A stretch of DNA of 50,073 bases from Nannocystis pusilla (GTDB lineage: Bacteria; Myxococcota_A; Polyangia; Nannocystales; Nannocystaceae). The DNA is taken from assembly GCF_020073745.1 (NCBI RefSeq), contig NZ_JAIRAU010000047.1, positions 413,990 to 464,062 on the forward strand, written 5' to 3'. The position numbers and the translations under genes are program-made. The notes under the pieces were generated by a model, which did not search any database, was not told where the DNA came from, and saw only the letters and a list, made by a program, of their open reading frames with translations. Shown here piece after piece: positions 16,148 through 23,736 of this stretch; the first letter of the stretch is position 1; each line of letters opens with the position of its first letter.

Positions 16148-16894
16148 ATGTCCGGCCACAGCAAATGGTCCACGATTAAGCGCAAGAAGGGGGCGCTCGA
16201 CGCCCAGCGCGGCAAGATCTTCACCAAGATCGCGCGCGAGATCATGGTCGCCGCGAAGGACGGCGGCGGCGACCCGGCCGGCAATCCGCGCCTGCGCACC
16301 GCGCTGCTGGCGGCCAAGGCCGCCAACATGCCCAAGGAGAACCAGGAGCGGGCGATCAAGAAGGGCACCGGCGAGCTCGCCGGCGTCACCTTCGAGGACG
16401 TGGTCTACGAGGGCCGCGGGCCCGGTGGTTCGTGCTTCATCGTCGAGGTGCTGACCGACAACAAGAACCGCACGGTCGCGGAGATCCGGAGCTACTTCGG
16501 CAAGTCGGGCGGCGAGATGGTGTCGAGCGGTGCGGTCGCCTGGATGTTCGACCACAAGGGCGTGCTCGAGGTGCCCAAGGCGAAGATCAGCGAGGAGGCG
16601 CTGATGGAGCGCGCGCTCGGGGCGGGCGGCGAGGACATCCAGGACTGGGGCGAGACGTGGGCGATCATGTCGTCGCCGACCGACCTCGCCGGCCTGCAGT
16701 CGGAGCTCGCCGACCTCGAGCCGACCGGCGGCGTGCAGTACATCGTCAAGCCCGAGAACGAGAAGGCGTTCGAGGGCGACCTCGCGGTCTCGGTCGCCAA
16801 GCTGTGGGCCAAGCTCGACGAGCACGACGACGTGCAGAGCTGCTACACCAACGCGACCCTGCCCGACGACGTCATGGAGGAGCACGGCCCCTAG
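16148..16894 (+). CDS. yebC: YebC/PmpR family protein
   Basis: This 248-residue protein matches the family over its full length. It starts with the hallmark MSGHSKWSTIKRKKG and continues with RGKIFTKIAREI, NMPKENQERAIKKGTGE, YEGRGPGG and NRTVAEIRSYFGK. YebC proteins act as transcriptional regulators and, as more recently shown for some members, as translation factors that help ribosomes through difficult sequences such as proline runs. The ATG at 16148 begins the conserved sequence exactly. It heads an apparent yebC-ruvC-ruvA operon, a classic arrangement; ruvB is not in the window. Confidence 0.96.
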   Translation: MSGHSKWSTIKRKKGALDAQRGKIFTKIAREIMVAAKDGGGDPAGNPRLRTALLAAKAANMPKENQERAIKKGTGELAGVTFEDVVYEGRGPGGSCFIVEVLTDNKNRTVAEIRSYFGKSGGEMVSSGAVAWMFDHKGVLEVPKAKISEEALMERALGAGGEDIQDWGETWAIMSSPTDLAGLQSELADLEPTGGVQYIVKPENEKAFEGDLAVSVAKLWAKLDEHDDVQSCYTNATLPDDVMEEHGP

Positions 16895-16907
16895 GCCGGC
16901 AACCCCG

Positions 16908-17411
16908 TTGACGGGCGCCACGCGGATCCTCGGCGTCGATCCCGGTACGCGGATCGTCGGCTACGGCCTCCTCGACCACCGGCACGGGGCTCGCCCCGCC
17001 TACGTCGAGTGCGGCGTCATCCGCCTGCGCGAGCAAGACCCGATGCCCGTGCGCCTGTCCGTCCTCGCCCGCACGATCGCCGAGCTCATCGGCGAGTTCG
17101 GCCCGCGCGTCCTCTCGCTCGAGGCCGCCTTCCACGGCGTCAACGCCAGCTCGGCGCTCAAGCTCGGCCAGGCCCGCGGCGCCGTCATGGCGGTCGCCGC
17201 CGAGCGCGGCCTCGAGGTCGCCGAGTACCCGCCGGCCTACGTCAAGCGCGCCGTCGTCGGCCACGGCCGGGCCAGCAAGCAGGACGTCATGGCCCGCGTG
17301 CAGCTCCTGTTCGGCCTGGCGCGCGCCCCCACGGCCGACGCCGCCGACGCCCTCGCCATCGCGCTGTGCCACGCGCACGCGCCCAAGCTGCCCCGGAGGA
17401 CAGGTCCATGA
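16908..17411 (+). CDS. ruvC: Holliday junction resolvase RuvC
   Basis: This 167-residue endonuclease cleaves Holliday junctions as part of RuvABC. The acidic catalytic residues are visible: Asp in GVDPGTR (near residue 10), Glu in LSLEAAF, and the C-terminal pair in ADAADALAIAL. The GQARG motif and the YVKRAVVGHGRASKQ basic element are also present. The start is a TTG at 16908, 13 nt after yebC. Its stop overlaps the ruvA start by 4 nt, so the two are coupled. Confidence 0.95.
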   Translation: MTGATRILGVDPGTRIVGYGLLDHRHGARPAYVECGVIRLREQDPMPVRLSVLARTIAELIGEFGPRVLSLEAAFHGVNASSALKLGQARGAVMAVAAERGLEVAEYPPAYVKRAVVGHGRASKQDVMARVQLLFGLARAPTADAADALAIALCHAHAPKLPRRTGP

Positions 17412-18034
17412 TCGGCTGGTTGTCGGGCATCGTCGTCCACCGCGACGCCAGGCAGGGCGTCGTCATCCTCAACGTCGGCGGCGTCGGCTACGAGCTGCGC
17501 GTGTCGCTCCAGACGCTCGCCGCCGTCGGCGACCCCGACGAGCACTGCGCGCTGTGGGTCCACACGCACGCGCGCGAGGACGCGTTGCTGCTGTTCGGCT
17601 TCGCCACCCAGGCCGAGAAGCAGCTGTTTTTGCTGCTCACCGGCGTGCCCAAGGTCGGGCCCAAGCACGCCATGGCGGTGCTCGGCGGCTTCCCGCCGGC
17701 CGAGCTCGTCGACCACCTGACGCAGGGCCGCGAGGTCATGCTGACGAAGATTCCCGGGATCGGCAAGAAGACCGCCGAGCAGATCCTGCTGTCGCTCGGC
17801 GACAAGGTCGCCGGCTTCGCCGACGAGCTCGCCGGCCCGCGCGCCCCGACCCCGGCCAGCGCCGAGCCCGAGCCGCCCGCGATCGTCGAGGAGGCCAAGC
17901 AGGTCCTCGTCGACCTCGGCTGGCGCGTCAAGGAGGTCGAGCTCGCCCTCGCCAAGCTCACCGCCGGCGGCCCCGTCACCGCCTCCCTCGACGACCTCGT
18001 CCGCCGCACCCTGGCCCAGCTGATGGAGCGCTGA
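17408..18034 (+). CDS. ruvA: Holliday junction branch migration protein RuvA
   Basis: This 208-residue protein forms the tetramer that holds the Holliday junction and recruits RuvB. The N-terminal OB domain opens with MIGWLSGIV and GVGYEL. The tandem helix-hairpin-helix motifs GVPKVGPKHAMAVL and IPGIGKKTAEQILL follow. A Pro/Ala-rich linker leads to the C-terminal RuvB-binding three-helix domain (about 160-208). The GGAGGA before the ATG is a strong ribosome binding site and overlaps a CAGG half-element of the palindrome family. A six-unit array begins about 12 nt after the stop. Confidence 0.96.
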   Translation: MIGWLSGIVVHRDARQGVVILNVGGVGYELRVSLQTLAAVGDPDEHCALWVHTHAREDALLLFGFATQAEKQLFLLLTGVPKVGPKHAMAVLGGFPPAELVDHLTQGREVMLTKIPGIGKKTAEQILLSLGDKVAGFADELAGPRAPTPASAEPEPPAIVEEAKQVLVDLGWRVKEVELALAKLTAGGPVTASLDDLVRRTLAQLMER

Positions 18035-18044
18035 GCCTCTTCGA

Positions 18045-18125
18045 GGAGCATGTTCTCGGGGACATGCTCGTCCAGACATGGCGCCTGGGCCATGCTCTTC
18101 GCGGCATGTCCGATGCACCAGGCCT
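18045..18125. repeat. Six-unit 14-bp-period array between convergent genes
   Basis: CATG at 18049, 18063, 18077, 18091 and 18105, then CAGG at 18119, all exactly 14 bp apart. It fills most of the 117-nt gap between ruvA (plus) and the protease gene (minus). It may act as a bidirectional terminator. Confidence 0.85.
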
Positions 18126-18151
18126 GCTGCCGCGCGACGCGGCGCCCGCCC

Positions 18152-19558
18152 TCAGCCGCCGGCGGTCTGCAGCTCGGCGACGTACCAGTCGCCCCACTCG
18201 AGCCGCATCTGCATCACCAGGGAGGTCGGCTGGCGGCCCTCGGCGTCGCCGTTGCGCAGGGTGACGACCGCGTGCGGCGCGTAGGCGCCGGGCACGATCT
18301 CCAGCCGCTCCACCACCAGTCGGTCGCCCCGCTTGAAGCGGCCGGTGGCCTCGGCGAACGCGAAGGTGCGGGCGGCGTCGACGGTCTGCAGGCGCATCAT
18401 CGCCGCGTTCATGGCGTCGTCGGGGTCGCTCTCGGCGAAGTAGCGGGCGCCGACGTAGGCCTGGGCGAACTCGAAGAAGAAGCTGATGACCTGCTCCTTG
18501 GACAGCGCGCCCTCGACCCCGAGCGCCTCCATGAAGCCGCGCGTGCCGGTGCGCAGGACGACGTCCTGGACCTTGGAGAACGGCAGCTCCTCGGCGCCTT
18601 CCGGCTCGGAGTCGACGATGTCCTCGAGCGCGGCGACGAACTGCTGCACCGCCGCGCGGCCGTCGCCCGGCAGCTGCTCGGCGATGGTGGTCATGGTGCG
18701 CTGGCGGATCTTGCGGCTGTAGGTCGGCGACATCATGCGCCGGGCGATCTCGAGGTCGCCGCCGTCGAGCGCCTTGAGGAAGCCGCGGGCCCGCTCGGCC
18801 GCGCGGACGCTCTGCTCGGCGGGCGTGGTCATCGACGGCAGCTCGCTCAGCATCTGCGCCGCCTCGGCGATCGGGATCGCGTAGCCGCCGACGCGGTGCT
18901 TCCACGTCCAGCTGACCACCCCGACCACGCGGCCGTAGCGGTCCAGCACCGGCCCGCCGCTCTGGCCGCGCCGCACCGCCTGCGACAGCCCGAAGAACGC
19001 CCCCGGCCCGACCGCGGGGTTGTAGACCGCGAGCTCGCGGACGCTGCCGGTGCGGGCCACGAAGCCCGGCTGCTCCTTGCTCTCGCCCTCGCCTTCGCCC
19101 GGGCGCGCCAGCAACAGCACGTGGTCCTGGGCCTTGAGGTAGTCCTCGATCGGCGCCGAGCCGACTGTCGCAAGGGACAGGGACGGCAGCGGCGCGTCGA
19201 CGTCGAGCTTGATCAGCGCCAGGTCGCGGCTCGGGTCGATGTAGACGATGCGCACCGCGGCGAAGCTGCGCTGGGGCCGGAGCGCCGGGAACGTGACGTC
19301 CTCGATGTGGTCGGCGTCCTCGATCACGTGGCGGTTGGTGATCAGGTAGCCGTCGGGATCGACGACGAACGCCAGCCCGCGACCGACGTCGGTCGAGATC
19401 ACGGCGACCGCCGCGGCCCCCTTCTGCGCCACCGCGAGGTCGTTCAGCGCCCGCCCGGCGGAGCCGCGCTCGAGCGTCACGTCGCCGATCGGACGGCTCG
19501 CGCAGCCCAGGGCGACGAGGGCGGCGCAGAGCGACAGGATCCGGAGCGCAACAGGCAC
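18152..19558 (-). CDS. Trypsin-like serine protease lipoprotein (S1/HtrA-type fold)
   Basis: This protein of about 468 residues starts at GTG (19556-19558) with GGAGG just upstream. It has a lipoprotein signal ending LVALGCAS. The protease domain shows the triad: H77 in TNRHVIED, D112 in SRDLALIK and S200 in GQSGGPVLD. No PDZ domain follows. The C-terminal half (about residues 250-468) is helical then beta-rich and may be a substrate or scaffold module. It probably works in the periplasm or on the outer membrane. It is divergent from the metzincin-like gene and convergent with ruvA. A 14-bp palindrome lies at 19164-19181 inside the protease domain. Confidence 0.85.
   Translation of the reverse strand: MPVALRILSLCAALVALGCASRPIGDVTLERGSAGRALNDLAVAQKGAAAVAVISTDVGRGLAFVVDPDGYLITNRHVIEDADHIEDVTFPALRPQRSFAAVRIVYIDPSRDLALIKLDVDAPLPSLSLATVGSAPIEDYLKAQDHVLLLARPGEGEGESKEQPGFVARTGSVRELAVYNPAVGPGAFFGLSQAVRRGQSGGPVLDRYGRVVGVVSWTWKHRVGGYAIPIAEAAQMLSELPSMTTPAEQSVRAAERARGFLKALDGGDLEIARRMMSPTYSRKIRQRTMTTIAEQLPGDGRAAVQQFVAALEDIVDSEPEGAEELPFSKVQDVVLRTGTRGFMEALGVEGALSKEQVISFFFEFAQAYVGARYFAESDPDDAMNAAMMRLQTVDAARTFAFAEATGRFKRGDRLVVERLEIVPGAYAPHAVVTLRNGDAEGRQPTSLVMQMRLEWGDWYVAELQTAGG
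19162..19182. repeat. Intragenic palindrome (protease gene)
   Basis: ACTG at 19164 and CAG at 19178 are 14 bp apart and frame TGTCGCAAGGGACAG. Confidence 0.45.
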
Positions 19559-20008
19559 AACCTCCAGGCTACGGCACGCGCCGACCACGGGCCACCCCGA
19601 AGCCAATTCCGTTGTGGTGGCGCCCACGGACGCTCTTCGCGGCCCGGGCGCGCCGCCGCGCGAGCCCTCGCGTCGACGGGGGCGCTCACCGGCCGAGCCC
19701 GCACCCGAGCCGGGCCACCGACATGTCGACGCGAGTTCGACGACATGTCCCAAGAGACAGCATGACGACTGTCCGCGGATGGCGCGCGGCGAAGGCGGCG
19801 AGGGTGAAGCGGCGGACGCGTCCGCGATCTCTCGACCAGCCAACATGAGCGCGGGCTCATCGAACGGCGCCGCTGCCCGCAATCGCGGGAAAGAGCCCAC
19901 CCCTGTCGCCGCTGAGCCTCGCCGCGGCCATGCCCTGCCGCACGCGCGGGTCCCTGCTGCCGCCGAGATCGCCGCGACACCGCTGTGATAGCGTGCGGTC
20001 GGACCCCT
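19559..20008. other. Divergent intergenic region with one palindromic element
   Basis: About 450 nt separate the minus-strand protease from the plus-strand metzincin-like gene. No gene is supported. It must hold both promoters, which I cannot locate. CATG elements occur at 19722 and 19744 with a CAG at 19758; the first gap is 22 bp rather than 14. Confidence 0.5.
19719..19766. repeat. 14-bp-family element, irregular spacing
   Basis: CATG at 19722 and 19744, then CAG at 19758. Only the last interval is 14 bp. It is one of the few intergenic copies not next to a stop codon. Confidence 0.5.
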
Positions 20009-21454
20009 ATGACTCGCCCCATCGCCTACATCTCGATCCCCTGCGCGCTCGCTCTCGCACCGCTGGTCGCGGCGGCCGAACCCGCCCCGCGGACGCTCTT
20101 CGGTCAGCCGCTGCCCGAGGTGGCTGAGCCCACCGACGAGGAGATCGCGGCCCGTCGCGCCGCATTCGAGAAGTACCTCGAAGACAACGACCTGATCCGC
20201 TCCGGCGGCGTGGTGATGCCGCGGGCGGCGGCGGAGGGCGACCGCAGCGCCGCGCCCGACCCGAACTACGCCTGGAACACCCCGCCGAAGCGCCACACCG
20301 TGTTCCTCAACTTCTTCGGCGGGCCGCTGACGGGCGGCACCAACTCGGCGCTGATGCAGTCGCCGTGCATTCAGGGCGGCTCGGTCCAGTACAAGCCGTT
20401 CCAGCGCAGCGAGCAGGAGGCGCTGGCGATCATCCAGGTGTTCGAGGACGCGATGAAGCCGTTCGGCGTGCGGATCGCCTACGAGAAGGCGCCGCCGAAC
20501 CACCTGCCCTACAGCATGGTGATGATGGGCGGCAAACCGCAGGACATCGGCCTGCCCAACGGCGTGCTCGGCGTGGCCTGCAACCTCGACTGCGGCGACA
20601 CCTGGTGGCGCGACACGACCTTCGCCTTCACCGAGGTCGCCGGCGACATCCAGGTCCTCGGCACCACCGCGCTGCAGGAGGCCGCGCACGCCTGGGGCCT
20701 CGACCACATCGACGGCCAGGACAACATCATGTACCCGTACGCGACCTTCGGGAAGAAGGTGTGGGCCGACACGTGCACCCCGTACAACGACGCCACGGGG
20801 GGCATCGGCTGCACGTACGTGCACGACGAGTTCTGCGGCGAGAACGGCGGCGCGCAGAACGACGTCGCCGAGCTGATGGCGTACTTCGGCGCCAACTCGG
20901 TCGACGACGTGCCGCCGACGGTCAAGCTGCTGACCCCCACCGACGGCCAGGTGTTCGACGCCGGCGCCGACGTGGTCGTCGAGGCCGAGGTCACCGACAA
21001 CTTCGAGGGCTTCGGCTGGCGCCTGATGATCCCCGAGGCGGACCTCGAGCAGCCGGCCTACAAGAACGAGAAGCAGTGGTCGCTCAAGCCGCCCAAGGGC
21101 ACCTACACCGTCCGCGTCGAGGCCCTCGACCACGACGGCAACATCGGCTTCGCCGAGGCGGTGATCCACGTCGGCGTCGAGCCGCCGCCCGATCCGACCA
21201 CCGGCACCCCGACCACCAGCGACACCGAGGGCGACAGCACCGGCACCGACCCGACCGGCGACAGCGAGACCGACGGCGACTCCGACGCCAGCGGCGCCTC
21301 CAACGTCACCTCCGCCTCGGACACCCAGGGACCCGGGTCGCCCAACTCCGACGAGAGCGGCTGCAACTGCGCGAGCGCGCCTGTCTCTCGGGACATGTCC
21401 GTGTGGATGATCGCGCTCGCCGGCCTCGGCCTCGTCCGCCGGCGCCGTCGCTGA
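20009..21454 (+). CDS. Metzincin-like secreted protein with MYXO-CTERM-type anchor
   Basis: This 481-residue protein has a signal peptide (about residues 1-22). The core contains QEAAHAWGLDH (residues 223-233), which aligns with the metzincin zinc motif HExxHxxGxxH except that the first His is Gln. NIMYP (239-243) resembles a Met-turn. Glu224, His227 and His233 remain. Ten Cys suggest disulfides. An Ig-like segment follows (VKLLTPTDGQVFDAGADVVVEAEV), then a Thr/Asp/Glu/Gly-rich linker and a C-terminal tail: GCNCASAP, one membrane helix and five Arg, the MYXO-CTERM pattern of myxobacterial surface proteins. With the first zinc ligand changed, activity is uncertain. It is translated from ATG 20009. 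Confidence 0.75.
   Translation: MTRPIAYISIPCALALAPLVAAAEPAPRTLFGQPLPEVAEPTDEEIAARRAAFEKYLEDNDLIRSGGVVMPRAAAEGDRSAAPDPNYAWNTPPKRHTVFLNFFGGPLTGGTNSALMQSPCIQGGSVQYKPFQRSEQEALAIIQVFEDAMKPFGVRIAYEKAPPNHLPYSMVMMGGKPQDIGLPNGVLGVACNLDCGDTWWRDTTFAFTEVAGDIQVLGTTALQEAAHAWGLDHIDGQDNIMYPYATFGKKVWADTCTPYNDATGGIGCTYVHDEFCGENGGAQNDVAELMAYFGANSVDDVPPTVKLLTPTDGQVFDAGADVVVEAEVTDNFEGFGWRLMIPEADLEQPAYKNEKQWSLKPPKGTYTVRVEALDHDGNIGFAEAVIHVGVEPPPDPTTGTPTTSDTEGDSTGTDPTGDSETDGDSDASGASNVTSASDTQGPGSPNSDESGCNCASAPVSRDMSVWMIALAGLGLVRRRRR
21378..21400. repeat. Intragenic palindrome inside the MYXO-CTERM tail
   Basis: CCTG at 21380 and CATG at 21394 are 14 bp apart and encode residues between the Cys motif and the membrane helix. 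Confidence 0.6.
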
Positions 21455-21463
21455 CCCGCGGCC

Positions 21464-22330
21464 ATGCCGCGCCGCCGCCGCCCCGGCAAGAAGTCGCCCC
21501 CGGGCCGGGCCGCGCCGCCCGAACCCGAGGGCCGCTTGCGCGCGCCGCTCGTGGCTTTGTTCCCCGAGGGCCTGCCGTCCCGTCCGCCCCCGCCGCCTCC
21601 GCCCCCGCCTGAGCCGCGGCTGGTCAGCGAGCACGAGCTGATGGCCCGCGCCTTCGCGGCGCTCGCCGGCGGCGCCGCGCTCGACTTCGACGCCATCCGC
21701 GTCGTCACCCGCCTGCCCGCTGCGTCAGGTCCGAAGAGACATGTCCTTTCAGACATACCCGCGACCGACTCGAGCCGCGCGCCCGCTCGAGCCGACGCCC
21801 CGGCGCGCACGAGCACCCGCGACGCCGCCCCACCCGACGCCGACGCCGGCTCCCCGGCCGCTCTCGCCCACCCGCCGGCCTCGCCCGCCGTGACAGGCGG
21901 AGCGGACCCGGCCGGCGACGCGACCGGACCCGAGCGCGACCTCGCGGTCCTGCAGGCCCGCGCGTGGGCCGGCACCGGCTGGCGCGACGAACCCGGCCGC
22001 ACCCACGAGCACGCCCGCGCCGCCGCCGAGCTGGTCGCCCGCGCCCGCCGCGGCCGGCTGCCGACCCTGCGCCTCCGCGGTCTGCGGCGCGAGCCGGCGC
22101 TCGCGGCTCTGGCCGCGTTCGTCGCCCGCGAGCGAGCCGCCCGCAGCCGCTACGTCCGGGTCGTCACCGGCAAGGGCCTCGGCAGCCCCGGCGACCCGGT
22201 CCTCAAGGAGGCGCTGGCCGAGTGGTGCGCGTCCGCGGCCGGCGAGGCCGAGGTCGCGGCCTGGGCCCCGGAGCTCGACGTGCGCGGCGAGTACGGCTCG
22301 GTGATCCTCCAGCTGCGCCCCTGGGGATGA
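21464..22330 (+). CDS. Smr-domain protein
   Basis: This 288-residue protein has a basic, Pro-rich N-terminus (GKKSPPGRAA, then a run of Pro), a variable middle, and a C-terminal Smr-like domain: LRLRGLRREPALAALAAFV, then VRVVTGKGLGSPGDPVLKEALAEW. The canonical family motifs are LDLHG and HGKG; here the first His is Arg and the second is Thr, so nuclease activity is doubtful. Smr domains bind or nick DNA or RNA. It starts 9 nt after the metzincin-like gene. A three-unit palindromic array (21726-21760) occupies the disordered linker, and another array fills the gap after the stop. Confidence 0.75.
   Translation: MPRRRRPGKKSPPGRAAPPEPEGRLRAPLVALFPEGLPSRPPPPPPPPPEPRLVSEHELMARAFAALAGGAALDFDAIRVVTRLPAASGPKRHVLSDIPATDSSRAPARADAPARTSTRDAAPPDADAGSPAALAHPPASPAVTGGADPAGDATGPERDLAVLQARAWAGTGWRDEPGRTHEHARAAAELVARARRGRLPTLRLRGLRREPALAALAAFVARERAARSRYVRVVTGKGLGSPGDPVLKEALAEWCASAAGEAEVAAWAPELDVRGEYGSVILQLRPWG
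21724..21760. repeat. Intragenic 14-bp array, 3 units (Smr gene linker)
   Basis: CAGG at 21726, CATG at 21740 and CATA at 21754 are in exact 14-bp phase. Confidence 0.7.
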
Positions 22331-22390
22331 CCCATGGGGCATGTCGCCGCGGACATGCTCCTCGCGACATGCCCATTGCGACATGTCCAC
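22331..22390. repeat. Four-unit array plus half-phase CATG between convergent genes
   Basis: CATG at 22340, 22354, 22368 and 22382 are 14 bp apart, and an extra CATG at 22333 sits exactly half a period (7 bp) earlier. The array fills the whole 64-nt gap between the Smr and CNNM stop codons. Confidence 0.85.
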
Positions 22391-22394
22391 TCGC

Positions 22395-23684
22395 TCAATC
22401 GTCGTCGTCGTCCGACTCGTCGCCGCCGGAGGGCTCGACGCGGATCCGGATCACGTGGCGCGCGTCGGCCTCGAGCACGACGAAGCGCAGGCCCTCCCAC
22501 ACGAACACCGAGCCGGCGATCGGGATCTGGCCGGCCAGGTAGGTCAGCAGGTCGCCGACGCTGATGACGCCTTCGAGGTCGGGCAGCTCGACGTGCAGGC
22601 GCTCCTCGACCCGCGTCAGGCTGTCCTGACCGTCGACGATCACCGCGCCGCTCACGTCGGGCACCGGGGTGAGCGGCGCCCGGTCGCTCTCGTCGAAGAT
22701 CTGGCCGACGATCTGCTCGAGCACGTCCTCCAGGCTGACGATCCCGACGGCGTCGCCGGCGTCGTCGACCACGATCGCCAGGTGGACCCGCTGCTCCTTG
22801 AACCGCTGCAGGAGGTCGTGCAGGCGCATCGTCAGGCTGACGAACACCGGCTGGCGCACCACCCGCGCCACCCGCTCGCCCTCGGCCAGGTCGACCAGCT
22901 GCTTGATGTGCAGGACGCCCTTGATGTTGCTCGGCTGCCCCTCGTACACCGGCAGCCGGCTGTGCCCCGAGCGCAGCGCCACCTCGCGCACCTGCGCGAC
23001 CGTCCAGCCGAGGTTGACCGCGGTGATCCGGTTGGCCGGGATCATGATGTCGCGGACGATCTTCGCCTCGAAGCGGACGATCCCGGCCAGCAGCATCGCC
23101 TGCCCGGGGTCGATCGAGCCCTCGCGCTGACCGACCTGCACCAGGTAGCCGATGTCGTCCGACGTCACCTTGCTGCCGCTCGCCGCGCCGGCCTGGCGCT
23201 CGAGGCTGCGCACGATGGCGCCGGTGAACGCGGTGAGCAGCCACAGCGCCGGCGCCATGATCTTGCTGAGGCCGCGCAACACCCACAAGGCCGGCAGCGC
23301 CAGCCGCTCGGAGTAGATCTTGCCGAGCGCCTTGGGCGTGATCTCGCCGAGGATCAGTAGCACGACGGTAGTCACGAACACCGCGCCGCCGACGGCGTAG
23401 CCGCCCCACGGCCCGCCCTCGAGGTGACGGATCGCCAGCGCCGTGACGACCGCGCCCATCAGCGTGTTGGCGATGTTGTTGCCGACCAGGATGGTCGACA
23501 GCACCCGCACCGGCTCGCGCACCCAGAACGCCGCGAGGCGGCCCTGGCGCCCGCCGTCCTCGACCAGCCGCTTGGCCCTGTGCGCGTCGAGGCTGGTGAT
23601 CGCGGTCTCCGAGCCGGAGAAGAACATGCTCGCGGCCAGGCACAGGACGACGATCAACAGGCCCAGGACGTCAGCATCGCTCAT
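22395..23684 (-). CDS. CNNM/CorC-family transporter (CorB-like) with CBS pair
   Basis: This 429-residue inner-membrane protein has a DUF21/CNNM domain with about four hydrophobic segments (for example residues 5-25), including FSGSETAIT and GEITPKALGK. A CBS pair follows (RDIMIPANRI..., then IVSLEDVLEQIVGQIFDE), and then a C-terminal CorC_HlyC domain (about 345-415) ending in an acidic run. Members export or regulate Mg2+ (CorB type) and are related to MpfA and CNNM. The start is the ATG at 23684. Convergent with the Smr gene; the region between the stop codons is entirely palindromic array. Confidence 0.9.
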   Translation of the reverse strand: MSDADVLGLLIVVLCLAASMFFSGSETAITSLDAHRAKRLVEDGGRQGRLAAFWVREPVRVLSTILVGNNIANTLMGAVVTALAIRHLEGGPWGGYAVGGAVFVTTVVLLILGEITPKALGKIYSERLALPALWVLRGLSKIMAPALWLLTAFTGAIVRSLERQAGAASGSKVTSDDIGYLVQVGQREGSIDPGQAMLLAGIVRFEAKIVRDIMIPANRITAVNLGWTVAQVREVALRSGHSRLPVYEGQPSNIKGVLHIKQLVDLAEGERVARVVRQPVFVSLTMRLHDLLQRFKEQRVHLAIVVDDAGDAVGIVSLEDVLEQIVGQIFDESDRAPLTPVPDVSGAVIVDGQDSLTRVEERLHVELPDLEGVISVGDLLTYLAGQIPIAGSVFVWEGLRFVVLEADARHVIRIRVEPSGGDESDDDDD

Positions 23685-23736
23685 CGGCGCGTCCCGACGA
23701 ATTTCTCACGAGACACGAGCGAGGTGCAAGCGGGCG

